A stretch of 64,000 nt of DNA. Origin: OMIW01 sp044235645 (GTDB lineage Bacteria; Bdellovibrionota_C; UBA2361; OMIW01). Below, one piece after another: positions 52,981-62,925 of this stretch (positions are counted from its first letter, which is position 1; each line of letters starts with the position of its first letter). Location of the stretch: NCBI GenBank assembly GCA_044235645.1, contig JBIIHQ010000006.1:1-64000 (forward strand), read 5' to 3'. The notes under the pieces were generated by a model. It saw nothing but the letters and a program-made list of their open reading frames with translations. It ran no database searches and was not told where the DNA came from. Made by a program: the position numbers and the translations under genes.

Positions 52981-55794
52981 ATGAAAACGCTCCGTGCCAT
53001 CATTATCTTTGCCAGCCTCTCGGGCGGAATTGCCGCGCTCATTACCTTCTTCAAAGTGGACAGACAGGTCGGGGACAGGCTGGCGGGAAGGCAGCAGGGG
53101 GGGCTTGCAATGATTCTTTCAGGTCCGACCCAGATTCACTCGGGCACCGAAGCTGCAAAACTGATCAAGAATCGGCTCGAGGCGCATAGATATGTCCAGG
53201 TGGGTGGCTCCTCTGAACCGGGTGTCCCCACCAACACCGCCGAGAAACGATCCTCCCTGACGGCCTCATCTCCCGCAGCCTCGCCAGGCGTGGCTGCGGG
53301 AACCTCTTCGCGGCCCCTCTCCCCTGGTGAGTTCTCTCACAGTGGCGGAACCCTCACCGTCGTGACGCGCGCGTATCGAAATGCGACAAGCGAGGAGGTT
53401 CCCTCCCGAACACTCAAGGTCAACACAACGTCGGGAGAGATCACATCTCTGACTGATGAACCCCTTTCATCGATCACCCTTGAGCCGACCGCAATAGCGC
53501 CACTGGGAAGCGCCGAGGTTCGGGCAAGCAGCTTCCGCCCCCTCGCGGAGATTCCTCAACATCTTCAAGATGCCTTTCTCGCGATTGAGGATCGGAGGTT
53601 CTATCGCCATGTTGGCGTTGACCCTGTCGCGATTGCTCGGGCGATCGTGAAAAACGTCTCTGCAGGACGGCTCATTGAGGGGGGAAGCACCCTCACTCAG
53701 CAGCTTGCGAAAAATATCCTTTTTACCCCGAAAAAAACGCTTGGCCGAAAAGTCATGGAGATGTTCGCCGCGCTCAGCCTCGAACGCCGACTCACCAAAC
53801 AACAGATCCTCGAGCTGTACCTGAACGAGATATATTTCAGTCAGGAAGGGCAGGTCGCGGTTCACGGGGTGCAGGAGGCATCACGGAGTTTGTTCGGAAA
53901 AGATGTCACCAAAATCTCCACCGCTGAGGGAGCTCTTCTCGCGGGTATGGTCAAAGCGCCATCTTCTTACTCGCCCCGTCGAAACATCAAGCAAGCAACC
54001 ATCAGGCGAAACCTAGTACTCGACGAGATGCGCGATCAGGGGTTTATCTCTGAAAAAGTGCACACTGCTGCAACCGCTGAGAAGATATCCCTTGGTCCTG
54101 CGCCTTTCCGAAAAAAAGACGCTTCATTTTTTGTGGCAGCGATCGAGAAACATATCGGGGAGTCGTTCGATATCGAAGCAGCAGCTGTTTCAGGGGTGCA
54201 GGTGCACACCTGGCTCGACCCCGATCTTCAGCGGTGTGCAGAGCAGGCGGTGAGCGAAAGCATCACCGCGCTTGAAAAGGGGAATCCTAAACTTCGGAAA
54301 AAGCAGCATGGCCGGTCGTTCGAGCAGAGTCTCGTCGCGATCGAACCGTATAGCGGTGCGGTTCGGGCGTGGGTCGGAGGGCGCGATTTCTCCGCCAATC
54401 AGTTCGATCACATCGCGATGGCGCGGCGGCAGATCGGTTCGACGATCAAGCCGTTTCTGTATCTTACCGCCCTTGATGGAAGCCTCAACAGCTATCGAGT
54501 CGCCACCCCTATCAGCATCCTCTCCGATGAGCCAACAGGGATAACCCTCTTTGATAAGTCTCAGTGGACCCCGAAAAACTACGATCGAAAGTTTCGGGGT
54601 GACGTAACCCTTCGGTACGCCCTCGAGCGATCGCTGAATATCCCCGCAGTGTATGTGGCTCAACGGGTCGGAATCCCCGCTCTTGCGCATACGCTTCGGC
54701 AGTTTGCGGTCAGCCCTGAGGTACCAGAGTTCCCTGCGCTTGCGCTCGGAGCACTTGACACGACGCTCCTGAATCTGACCGCAGCGTACGGGGCTCTTGC
54801 GAACGGAGGCCGCCTCGTAGCACCCCGCATCTTCAATGTGGTGCTCAGTCCCGAGGGGGAAGAGCTCTCAGCAACGACCCACAACGAAACCGTGGTCGCC
54901 CAGGAGGGGCCCGTCTATCTCGTCACCGATATCCTGCGGGGGGTCATTGAACGGGGCACCGCTCAGGTCATCAGAAGAATGGGATACAAGGGGGTCGTTG
55001 CGGGAAAGACCGGCACATCGAACGACACCCGGGATGCGTGGTTTGTCGGCTTTACTCCTCGACTCGCGGTTGGAGTGTGGACTGGCTACGATGACAATTC
55101 GCCGTTAGGACTTACCGGCGGAGCTGCTTCTGCGCCCACGTGGGCTCGATTTATGCAGTGTGCTGAGTCTCTCGTTGACAAGGAGGATTTTATCCGTCCT
55201 CCGTCGGTCGAGGCAGTTCCGCTGGACCGCGAATTTTTGTGTCGGGCTTCAGGTGACTATCCGAAAGATAGGGTCGTAACCGAGCTCTTTGTCCGAGGAA
55301 CGGAGCCGACTGAGGATTGCTCTGAAGCCTCATATCAAGGGGAGGCGGCGCAAGAGGAGTCGCAACCCGAGAGGGATGAGCTCTCGGAAGGGACCTCCTC
55401 ATCGCAAGGTGAAGGTGAGGTATCGACGTCTGAAGGTCAGGTCAGGAATACCGAAGAGGGGGACCGAGGCCCTAAAACCGGGCGCCGCCCCTCCTTCCCA
55501 ACCGACGGCGATGCATCCCCCGAGATCGGATGGGATGATGAGCAGCCACGTGGTGACCGCTCGCAGCGTCCCGCTCCATCCTCTCCACCCTCCTCAATGC
55601 GTGACGATGGATTAGAGAGCCATGAGAGTTTTACCGATGAAGGGCTCCCTGATGATCCTGACACGTGGTACTCAGAGCGACTTGGCAATGAGGATCAACC
55701 TGAATCTGAATTGCGACCAAGCCAGCCAATCGACGATCCAAATGATGATGGGAAGGAATTGGAGTGGTATGACGATCAGATGCCCTATCGGTAA
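52981..55794 (+). CDS. Class A penicillin-binding protein (PBP1B-type)
   Basis: Bifunctional peptidoglycan synthase in the inner membrane. A short cytoplasmic start and membrane helix (residues 5-24) precede a disordered Ser/Pro linker. The glycosyltransferase-51 domain spans about residues 180-330, with catalytic E203 in AIEDRRFYRH, STLTQQLAKN, and the YLNEIYF motif. The transpeptidase has S487-T-I-K490 (active Ser), S551-L-N553, and K676-T-G-T. The last 140 residues are a Ser/Glu/Pro/Asp-rich, probably disordered tail. The ATG at 52981 was chosen because it starts the helix; the frame opens at 52807. Total 937 residues. Confidence 0.95.
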   Translation: MKTLRAIIIFASLSGGIAALITFFKVDRQVGDRLAGRQQGGLAMILSGPTQIHSGTEAAKLIKNRLEAHRYVQVGGSSEPGVPTNTAEKRSSLTASSPAASPGVAAGTSSRPLSPGEFSHSGGTLTVVTRAYRNATSEEVPSRTLKVNTTSGEITSLTDEPLSSITLEPTAIAPLGSAEVRASSFRPLAEIPQHLQDAFLAIEDRRFYRHVGVDPVAIARAIVKNVSAGRLIEGGSTLTQQLAKNILFTPKKTLGRKVMEMFAALSLERRLTKQQILELYLNEIYFSQEGQVAVHGVQEASRSLFGKDVTKISTAEGALLAGMVKAPSSYSPRRNIKQATIRRNLVLDEMRDQGFISEKVHTAATAEKISLGPAPFRKKDASFFVAAIEKHIGESFDIEAAAVSGVQVHTWLDPDLQRCAEQAVSESITALEKGNPKLRKKQHGRSFEQSLVAIEPYSGAVRAWVGGRDFSANQFDHIAMARRQIGSTIKPFLYLTALDGSLNSYRVATPISILSDEPTGITLFDKSQWTPKNYDRKFRGDVTLRYALERSLNIPAVYVAQRVGIPALAHTLRQFAVSPEVPEFPALALGALDTTLLNLTAAYGALANGGRLVAPRIFNVVLSPEGEELSATTHNETVVAQEGPVYLVTDILRGVIERGTAQVIRRMGYKGVVAGKTGTSNDTRDAWFVGFTPRLAVGVWTGYDDNSPLGLTGGAASAPTWARFMQCAESLVDKEDFIRPPSVEAVPLDREFLCRASGDYPKDRVVTELFVRGTEPTEDCSEASYQGEAAQEESQPERDELSEGTSSSQGEGEVSTSEGQVRNTEEGDRGPKTGRRPSFPTDGDASPEIGWDDEQPRGDRSQRPAPSSPPSSMRDDGLESHESFTDEGLPDDPDTWYSERLGNEDQPESELRPSQPIDDPNDDGKELEWYDDQMPYR

Positions 55795-55835
55795 GGAATA
55801 ACCTTACATTCATCGTGGGAGGTCACGGAGAGGCA

Positions 55836-56801
55836 CTAACCGAGGGCCACGTCGCCGTACTGCTTTCTCACCTGATAGAAAAGCTCCCTGTTCAACAAAA
55901 AGAGAAACACCGCGGCTGCGGTGGGGAGGCGGTTATGCGCCTGCGAGACCACCCGACTTTGCGGACTATCGAAAACCTCGCGAGTTATCTCCTCGTCGAA
56001 ATGAGCGGGAAGGCAGTGGAGAACGATGGCATCGGAGGGGGCAGCAGCAACGAGTTCTCGGTTGATCTGGTACGGCTGCAGCGCCTGACGTCGCATCTCC
56101 TCCTCTCCCTCATCGCCCATTGAGGTCCACACATCAGTGTAGAGCACCTGGGCCTTCGCGACCGCGCGGGTCGGATCGGGCTCGAGAGCGACCGCGCCCC
56201 CTGATACTCGGGCAATTCGCTCTGCTTCGATAAGGAGCGCGGGGGGTACCTGATATCCCTCTGGGCATGAAAGGGTAACCGAGACCCCCACCATCACCCC
56301 TGCGAGCATCAGCGAGGTCGCGACATTATTCCCATCCCCCAGATAGGTGACGCGAACTCCTCGAAGTCGACCGTTAAAGCCATCGATGATGGTGAGAAGG
56401 TCGGCGAGTGCTTGGAGTGGATGAAAACAATCACACAATCCATTTACCACCGGCAACTCGCTCACCGAGGCGAGATCCACCAGCAGTTGATGGCTTATAA
56501 CCCGTGCCATCAAAAGATCGAGATATCCTGACAATACGCGGGCACAATCAGCGGCGGTCTCTCCCCGATGCAGATGCAGTTCATCACCTCGGAGACTGAC
56601 CGGGTGCGCACCAAGAAGGGCGCATGCTGTTTCGGTCGATACTCGGGTCCGAAGCGATGGTTTCTCGAACAGGAGCCCAACGCTACATCCAGCCAACCGC
56701 CCTCGTACCGTGGCGGGGCGCCGTTTAATGAGTCGTGCGACGAGCACCATATCGAGGAGCTCATCGGGGGTGAGATCGGTGTCTTTGAGGAGATGTCTCA
56801 T
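55836..56801 (-). CDS. argF: Ornithine carbamoyltransferase
   Basis: ArgF makes citrulline from ornithine and carbamoyl phosphate. The protein has the carbamoyl-phosphate loop FEKPSLRTR, the DCFHPLQALADLLTI region, VTYLGDGNNVATSL, DVWTSMGDE, and HCLPAHFDEEI with the catalytic Cys. Length 321 residues. It is the last gene of the argC-argB-argF run and is convergent with the penicillin-binding protein gene, 42 bases away. Confidence 0.95.
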   Translation of the reverse strand: MRHLLKDTDLTPDELLDMVLVARLIKRRPATVRGRLAGCSVGLLFEKPSLRTRVSTETACALLGAHPVSLRGDELHLHRGETAADCARVLSGYLDLLMARVISHQLLVDLASVSELPVVNGLCDCFHPLQALADLLTIIDGFNGRLRGVRVTYLGDGNNVATSLMLAGVMVGVSVTLSCPEGYQVPPALLIEAERIARVSGGAVALEPDPTRAVAKAQVLYTDVWTSMGDEGEEEMRRQALQPYQINRELVAAAPSDAIVLHCLPAHFDEEITREVFDSPQSRVVSQAHNRLPTAAAVFLFLLNRELFYQVRKQYGDVALG

Positions 56802-56864
56802 AGCGGTGCCTCACAACAGCTCGGGTAACATGGCTATCGCAGTCGCCTAACGGCTCGGCGATAT

Positions 56865-57743
56865 TCACGGGAATATCATCGTCCCGATTCCCCGTCGGGT
56901 GAACATCTCAAGGAGGAGCGCGTGAGGCTGGCGACCATCGAGAACATGGACATCCATGCTCTTCATCGAGAGCGCATGCAGGACCGCGTCAACTTTCGGG
57001 ATCATCCCACCCGAGAAAATGCCACGTTCACGCATCGCTCGGAGCGTTGTGCCATCGATCTCTGAGATAAGGGTTTCTTTGCGCGAAAAATCCTCATAAA
57101 TGCCAGGGACGTTTGTCAAAAACACCAACTTCTCTGCCCCGAGAGCTGCAGCCATCTCTCCTGCGATAGCATCGGCGTTCACGTTGTAACATCCCCCTTT
57201 CCCATCAGTGCCAAGAGAGCTTACCACTGGCAGATATCCCCCCGCGAGTAAACGCTCGAGCGGGTCAGTTGTGATATGTTCTACCGCACCAACAAATCCT
57301 AGTTTCTCGTTAATCGGCTTGACCGTAATCATCGAGGCATCGACCCCCGACAATCCAATTGCACGACCGCCTACCTTCGCGATCTCCGCGACAATTCGCT
57401 GCCGTATTTTTCCGAGCAGCACCATCTGGGTAACCTCGAGGGTTTGAGCATCGGTTACCCGCATCCCATCAATAAACTGCGGCTCGATTCCGAGCTGTTT
57501 GGTTGCATCCGATATCTGAGGCCCCCCTCCGTGACAAATAACAAGATGAATCCCCACAGCGCGAAGCAATGAAACATCCTGGGCGAAATTGATGAGAGCC
57601 TCGCCATCTCCCGCCAATTCACCTCCGATCTTCACCACCACCCGTGCACCGCCGAATCGGTGCAGATACGGGAGCGCCTCGATGAGAAGCTCCGCCTTCG
57701 GCAACCACGCGAGATGTTCGTTCGAATCACCGTACCGAATCAT
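56865..57743 (-). CDS. argB: Acetylglutamate kinase
   Basis: ArgB phosphorylates N-acetylglutamate in arginine synthesis. It has VVVKIGGELAGD, the VICHGGGPQISDAT nucleotide loop, and the C-terminal GGMIPKVDAVLHALS motif. The 292-residue length is normal. It lies between argC and argF. Confidence 0.96.
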   Translation of the reverse strand: MIRYGDSNEHLAWLPKAELLIEALPYLHRFGGARVVVKIGGELAGDGEALINFAQDVSLLRAVGIHLVICHGGGPQISDATKQLGIEPQFIDGMRVTDAQTLEVTQMVLLGKIRQRIVAEIAKVGGRAIGLSGVDASMITVKPINEKLGFVGAVEHITTDPLERLLAGGYLPVVSSLGTDGKGGCYNVNADAIAGEMAAALGAEKLVFLTNVPGIYEDFSRKETLISEIDGTTLRAMRERGIFSGGMIPKVDAVLHALSMKSMDVHVLDGRQPHALLLEMFTRRGIGTMIFP

Positions 57744-57798
57744 GCTGTTCCTCTCTTCTGTTGGTATTTTTATCGTTCAGGTTCTCTTCCACAGTGCT

Positions 57799-58857
57799 TC
57801 ACGGATATATCGCGACCGTCGGCAGCCCTAATCGCTCATCAAGCCCCAGCATTAGATTGGCATTTTGAATAGCCGAACCTGCCGCCCCTTTAACTAGGTT
57901 ATCTATGACAGTAATGACTGTAATCAGTCCCGTGCGGTCATCGAATTGTGCGAAAATCTCAGCGCGATGGGCACCGCGAACATGCTTTGTCTCGGGTGCC
58001 GTGTCGCGCACAATCACGAATGGCTCCCCGTCGTACGCTCCGCGAAACGCCTGCTTGACGATAGCAGCTCCCGCGCGAGCCGATGCACAGGCAGTCACTA
58101 TCACCTGTAATCCGCGGCTCATCGGTGCCAAAACGGTCGAAAGCGAAACGGGACCAGGAAGGTGTCCACCCGTGATGGAGCGCACAAACTGCTCAATCTC
58201 TCCCCCGTGTTGATGCCCCCCAACCCGATAGGTGACGATATCTTCGTGAAGATGGCTCAGATGAAGGCGAGGACTGAGCCCCTTGCCCGCGCCTGATGAT
58301 CCGGAGATCCCAACACCCGTCAGAGCCCCCTCGACAAGCCCCTCCCTCACGAGCGGTGCGACCCCTAAAATGTACGCCGTCGCAAAGCATCCCGCGTTCG
58401 AGACCCGACGCGAGGCTGCCACAGCTTCCCGAGACCATTCCGGTACACTGTAGACCCAATCTGAGAGGAGTTCGGGACAGGGGTGCGGAGAACCGTACCA
58501 TTGAAGATATCCCCGTGCATCTTTCAGTCGAAAATCGCTTGCAAGATCCACAAGGCGCTCTATTCGAGAGAGAGTTTCGGGTTCCTCGCTGAAGAGCGTC
58601 GCCAACTGACCGTGGGGTAATGCACTGAAAACGAGGTCGCATCCAAGGAGTTCGTCGCGCGCATCCTCAATTGCCGAAACAGCGAGCCTCCCCACCCCAC
58701 CGAGCGATGGAAATATTTCGTTCATCAACTTTCCCGCATCGGAGCGACCGACGACGACCGAGACCTCTATGCGAGGATGGTTGGATAGAAGCCGAAGCAG
58801 TTCGCATCCCGTATAGCCCGATGCCCCGAGAATCCCCACCTTAAAGTTACTGCTCAC
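57799..58857 (-). CDS. argC: N-acetyl-gamma-glutamyl-phosphate reductase
   Basis: ArgC reduces the ArgB product to N-acetylglutamate 5-semialdehyde. It has VGILGASGYTGCELLRLL for NADP, the VSNAGCFATAYILG motif with the catalytic Cys, and HRHQHG-like substrate residues near GGHQHGGEIEQ. The GTG at 58857 has GGAGG 7 bases upstream and gives a normal 352-residue length; an upstream ATG at 58947 would add 30 residues of unconvincing sequence. Confidence 0.95.
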   Translation of the reverse strand: MSSNFKVGILGASGYTGCELLRLLSNHPRIEVSVVVGRSDAGKLMNEIFPSLGGVGRLAVSAIEDARDELLGCDLVFSALPHGQLATLFSEEPETLSRIERLVDLASDFRLKDARGYLQWYGSPHPCPELLSDWVYSVPEWSREAVAASRRVSNAGCFATAYILGVAPLVREGLVEGALTGVGISGSSGAGKGLSPRLHLSHLHEDIVTYRVGGHQHGGEIEQFVRSITGGHLPGPVSLSTVLAPMSRGLQVIVTACASARAGAAIVKQAFRGAYDGEPFVIVRDTAPETKHVRGAHRAEIFAQFDDRTGLITVITVIDNLVKGAAGSAIQNANLMLGLDERLGLPTVAIYP

Positions 58858-59105
58858 CTTTTCGCCTCCGAAAAAACACGGGCTCCACCGGTCCGGGCTG
58901 AAACAACCATTCTGGAGTTGAGAATCAACATCCACAAGCCGCGGCACTGCTTCGCTGACAAAACATATCTTACCCTCTTACCTTTCACCGGTTAGGATGA
59001 CAGGTAACGGAGGGGGATGAAAGTAGCTCTCCCGCGTAGAACTGTAACGGCACCGGCTTCACAACGGCGCCCCTCATTCACAAAAAGTCAAAACGACCCT
59101 CCTCA

Positions 59106-60053
59106 ATGAGCACCCCTCTTTCCTCCTCTGAGCCATTTCCCGAGCCCTCCCTGCCCCCACCCTGTGCGAATACCCCCGACCCGCTTCCCTTTGCAAATCT
59201 GACCCAGGGCCCCTCACCTATTGCTACCGAAATCGCGACAGCTTTGAACCGCGGATGCTCTGCCGATGAGCTGATAGCCACCCTCAAAATGCACCCGCGG
59301 CTCGCCTTCCTTTACGAAACGACTCCCCGCCTCCCCGGACAGTATCGCCTCGACGACCATAGTCACGCAGTAATCCGCCAGTTCGACAAGTACTTTTCCC
59401 CGCATCCCCTTCCCGGCGGGGTTCGCCCTGAACTGATTCGACTGACCCTCGCTCTCCACGATATTGGGAAGTATATCCCCGAAACGACTCGAGATCAGCA
59501 CCGGGCGACCGTTTCGGTGATTTCGAGCGTTCGCGAGCACCTGCCGATCACCGATCAGGAATTTGCCGTTATGGTGGCCCTCATCGATGGGGACCCGATT
59601 GGAGAGGCATCAATCCACCTCACCGATTTTACCCGGCACACCCGGTGCTCGATTCCCGGGACGATCGAGGACCTACGTGACTATTGTCGTACGACGGCCC
59701 CGCCGACCCCCGCTCCTCTGATCGTCGAACACGAGGCTCGTCGGGCCTTCACTCAGATCAGCGCGATGGCGCGGCGCACCCACCTCAGTGTCAGCGATTT
59801 TACGAAACTTCTCATGCGTTATTACCAATGCGACTCGAGCGCCTATTCCGTCGATGGGGAGCTCCGCCACGGCAATCGAGCGCACGCCGCACTTGAATAT
59901 CTCTTCGAGCTGGGAGATGCGCTTCCGCACCGTCCGGAGGACCGGCTCTTCCAGTTTGACCCATCAGACATCCTCCTTCGTCCCGCGCCCCCGTTTGCTG
60001 GGCTGTTCAAAGCTCTCGGGCGATGTAGCGGCCAATCGGAAACTTTCTATTAG
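59106..60053 (+). CDS. HD-domain protein
   Basis: The 315-residue protein has an HD metal-dependent phosphohydrolase core: DDHSHAVI (H85 or H87) and HDIGK (H118-D119), with H132 soon after. The first 40 residues are Pro-rich and disordered. Members of this superfamily cleave phosphate ester bonds in nucleotides or RNA, or act in signalling. No partner domain indicates which. It is divergent from the arg genes. No ribosome binding site precedes the ATG. Confidence 0.7.
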   Translation: MSTPLSSSEPFPEPSLPPPCANTPDPLPFANLTQGPSPIATEIATALNRGCSADELIATLKMHPRLAFLYETTPRLPGQYRLDDHSHAVIRQFDKYFSPHPLPGGVRPELIRLTLALHDIGKYIPETTRDQHRATVSVISSVREHLPITDQEFAVMVALIDGDPIGEASIHLTDFTRHTRCSIPGTIEDLRDYCRTTAPPTPAPLIVEHEARRAFTQISAMARRTHLSVSDFTKLLMRYYQCDSSAYSVDGELRHGNRAHAALEYLFELGDALPHRPEDRLFQFDPSDILLRPAPPFAGLFKALGRCSGQSETFY

Positions 60054-60160
60054 GCGACGCAATCGTCCCGGGACCTCATATCCCTCAACGACAAGTAAAA
60101 AAGATTAGCTCGAGGAAGGAGCGATTGTTCAGCTTAACCCTCCCCTCCTCACCCGTTTAT

Positions 60161-60169
60161 TGATATAAT
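60161..60169 (+). promoter_or_regulatory. Extended -10 promoter
   Basis: TGA-TATAAT matches the extended -10 element (TGn TATAAT). No good -35 hexamer is found 17 bases upstream, which fits an extended -10 promoter. It would drive the small membrane protein gene at 60216. Confidence 0.6.
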
Positions 60170-60215
60170 ATCACTGGCTTAGTTTTGATACGATCCTCGG
60201 GGAGAACTTGTTGAT

Positions 60216-60611
60216 ATGGCGATGATTGAAGTTCAGGACCTTCAAGCTCCTTTTCGGAGCAGGACCCACATCATATCGATGACACTCGCAATCGGGATGT
60301 TCGCAGTATTTCGCGTCGTTGGGGGAGGGATGAACCTCTCGATGACACCAAATCGGCCGATCGATGCGAAAACAACAACCTCATCCGAAAAACCTCCGTT
60401 AAGCTGGGACGAAGATGAAGAGGAGTTACCGACTTCCCGAGCTGCGGTAGTGGCTGCAAAGCCGTCCGGGCGGTCAAGGCTGATAGATGACGAATTGAGC
60501 CCCTTCGATGGCGTTGTGGCCCCTTCGAGAGAAGACGAACAGGTAGATGCCTTCGAGGACGAGTCGAAGGGTGGGTTTGATGACATCGAGCGAGAACTCG
60601 GCTTGCAGTGA
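60216..60611 (+). CDS. Small membrane protein with acidic tail
   Basis: The 131-residue product has one hydrophobic segment (about residues 18-42) and a long acidic, Ser/Asp/Glu-rich, disordered-looking C-terminus. No known family. It is downstream of an extended -10 promoter and upstream of the bPH2 and SH3 genes on the same strand, suggesting an envelope-associated unit. An in-frame ATG at 60222 is an alternative start. Confidence 0.55.
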   Translation: MAMIEVQDLQAPFRSRTHIISMTLAIGMFAVFRVVGGGMNLSMTPNRPIDAKTTTSSEKPPLSWDEDEEELPTSRAAVVAAKPSGRSRLIDDELSPFDGVVAPSREDEQVDAFEDESKGGFDDIERELGLQ

Positions 60612-60728
60612 TCAGCCTCCTCGGACGATAATCCGTGAGTCCTTTGTTTGCTTACATATTTTCAACTCCGTATCGTTGAGCGGCCGCCGCGCCGATGAGG
60701 GGTAACATGGTCGAAAGGAACGGAGCAG

Positions 60729-61253
60729 ATGGCCGGGGGAGTCGTAACCATTCCAAAATCGTGGCGCTCTGAGGCACTCAGCGCTATCGCCTTCACGTTA
60801 CTCTGTCCCGTCGCTTATCTTCTGACGTTGACGTTTCCGTCAACCATCATCACGGGGCCTCTTTTTGACCTTCTTGGGGTTCGAATTAACCTGAGCCTGC
60901 CCCTGGCGATCTTTCTCCCGCTCGGGGCGCTGTCGCAAGGAATGTACCGGATTTATAACGTCAGATATGCCCTTGATCCCCGCGGACTTGAGGCTCGACA
61001 CGGCGTGTTGAGTATGTCTCAAGTGGCAGTACGAATTCGATATGAGGATATCCGTGCCATTGAGGTGCGGCAATCAGTCTTGGACCGGCTACTCGACATC
61101 GGGAAGGTTGAGATAAGCACAGCAGCGAGCAGTGATACTGAGATCATTATGAGTGGCATATCCGCGCCCTACCATTTTCGGCAAGTCGTTCAGCTCGAAC
61201 GAGACAAAAGACAGAGTGTATCGAGAAAGGATAGGGGTGAAGATCTCCCATAA
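60729..61253 (+). CDS. bPH2 (DUF304, YdbS-like) membrane protein
   Basis: The 174-residue protein has two N-terminal membrane helices followed by a bacterial PH domain with YNVRYALDPRGLEARHGVLSM, YEDIRAIEVRQSVLDRLLDIGKVEIST, and ISAPYHF. YdbS-type proteins are integral membrane proteins of unclear role. A GGAGCAG ribosome binding site precedes the ATG. It lies between the acidic-tail membrane protein and the SH3 protein genes. Confidence 0.82.
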   Translation: MAGGVVTIPKSWRSEALSAIAFTLLCPVAYLLTLTFPSTIITGPLFDLLGVRINLSLPLAIFLPLGALSQGMYRIYNVRYALDPRGLEARHGVLSMSQVAVRIRYEDIRAIEVRQSVLDRLLDIGKVEISTAASSDTEIIMSGISAPYHFRQVVQLERDKRQSVSRKDRGEDLP

Positions 61254-61377
61254 GGCAATGTCTTCGAGCGACTTTAAGCGTTTCTGAAAAGATCTCTCAA
61301 AGAGGTCCGATAAGCCAGGGGTACCGATGAGAGAATATCGAGATTCAATCAGACTTCCATTCTTACAAGGGGTAACC

Positions 61378-62763
61378 ATGGACAAGCGAATGGAAAAATG
61401 GGTGGTTGTGGCCATCGTTCTTGGTTTCCCTCATGTGACGGTGGCGGCTGATAAGGCCACCCCCGTCCCATCGGTTGTTGCACAGCCAGCCAAGGAGAAA
61501 GGTCCGTCTCAATCGAAAAAGAACCCATCCTCTCCAGAGCAGCTGTCGCTTTCGGCTCTGCAGCGAGAAGAACAGGAGATGCGACGGCTGGAGGAGGAGC
61601 TTCTGAAAAAAGCCGCATCAAAAGCCCAGTCCCAGCAGGCTTCTGTTCGAGCGGTGCCGTCTCCCGGGAAGACCCCACAACCGGGACCATCTCCCACGAG
61701 AAAGGTCCAACAGACACAACCGGTTAACCCACAACCACGACCGACTACCGCCTCGATACCCTCCGCTTCTCCTCAGAAGGCGACTCTTCCCAAGATAAGT
61801 CCAACGGCTGGAGTTTCGCCGAATATCCCGGTGTCCCCCACGAAGGTGCCCCCTCCTCAGGTGGTCGTGACGTCGAAGCCAACCGTCGCTTCTTCAGTAA
61901 TTGTACCAAAACCACCCACGCCGACTCGTACACCAGCGCCCGCCCGTAAGACGGATACGCCCCGTCCCACCGCCAAACCCAACGATGCGGAGCTTCTCCT
62001 CCTTCGAGAGCAGGTTTCGATACTTACCGCCCGAAACAGAGAGGTTGAACTTGAGCTCGAGGAGCTGCGACGTCAGCTGGTGACCGCCGAAACGGAGGTA
62101 GAGCGATTGAACGAGTTCCTTGGCGAGCAGGGCAACAACTACCTCAATAGCGGTTACGGCGACGGAAACAGCCCTCAAACGCAACCCCGGAGCATGCCGT
62201 CCTCAAATTCGCCCTACAGTCCATCCCGCTATGTACCTCGACGTCTTGAGCAACGAAGGAATCAGCAGATGGAGTACCCAACCTCGGAGCGGCCATCCCG
62301 TTCTCCATATCCGGCCTCCTCTGCAGTTGTTCCCATGCCAGCCCGACGTGCTCCGGCAGGCTCGCTTCAAGCCGATCGAGATGTACCAATCGCCTCGATC
62401 GTCGCAGGACCGGCGCTCGGTCGGGAGGAGCCCAACGGAGGTTCTCCTGTGATCGAACGGCTCCCTCGAGGGGCCCGGGTGACCGTTGAGCGAGAGACAG
62501 GGGGTTGGTATCGAGTGCTAACACCACAGGGCATTCGAGTGTGGATAGCTGGTCAGGACTTGGCATTCGGCGAGGATGGATCGGTAACTCCCATTCGACA
62601 GGCTCCGAAGAGCCAACCCAAAAACTCGGTAACCCTGCCCCCCGAACTCTTAAAACCCGGTGTCCCGGAGGTGGGTCAAGGCCAGGGGACTCCCCCGGAT
62701 GGGCGATCTGACGAGGAACGAGCTCTCGAGTTACTACGACAATCGATGGGGGAGAAAAAATAG
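61378..62763 (+). CDS. Secreted SH3-domain protein with coiled coil
   Basis: The 461-residue protein starts with a signal peptide (MDKRMEKWVVVAIVLG...VAADK). A long Pro/Ser/Thr/Lys-rich linker follows, then a coiled coil (about residues 200-248, LLREQVSILTARNREVELE onward) and a bacterial SH3-like domain (about residues 335-400). SH3b domains bind peptidoglycan or cell-wall glycans, so the protein is probably periplasmic or envelope associated. AAGGGG lies 6 bases before the ATG; the frame opens 17 codons earlier. Confidence 0.78.
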   Translation: MDKRMEKWVVVAIVLGFPHVTVAADKATPVPSVVAQPAKEKGPSQSKKNPSSPEQLSLSALQREEQEMRRLEEELLKKAASKAQSQQASVRAVPSPGKTPQPGPSPTRKVQQTQPVNPQPRPTTASIPSASPQKATLPKISPTAGVSPNIPVSPTKVPPPQVVVTSKPTVASSVIVPKPPTPTRTPAPARKTDTPRPTAKPNDAELLLLREQVSILTARNREVELELEELRRQLVTAETEVERLNEFLGEQGNNYLNSGYGDGNSPQTQPRSMPSSNSPYSPSRYVPRRLEQRRNQQMEYPTSERPSRSPYPASSAVVPMPARRAPAGSLQADRDVPIASIVAGPALGREEPNGGSPVIERLPRGARVTVERETGGWYRVLTPQGIRVWIAGQDLAFGEDGSVTPIRQAPKSQPKNSVTLPPELLKPGVPEVGQGQGTPPDGRSDEERALELLRQSMGEKK

Positions 62764-62842
62764 GAGCTAACTCCATCATCGGGATTAAAGAGGTAATTAG
62801 AGGAGGAAAGGAAGAACGGAGAACATTTTGGGTATTTATCTT

Positions 62843-62868
62843 GGGGACATTTTAGATTAAAAATCCCC
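62843..62868. repeat. Hairpin upstream of the surface-protein gene
   Basis: GGGGA-CA-TTTTA (62843-62854) pairs with TAAAA-A-TCCCC (62858-62868) around a 3-base loop with one small internal loop. It lies between the SH3 gene and the surface protein gene and could be a terminator; a T-rich run (62878-62882) follows. Confidence 0.45.
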
Positions 62869-62925
62869 CGTTGGTCCTTTTAACGTGGGCAGCTCCCCGT
62901 CGGGCCGATCTTACTCTGTTCTTCG

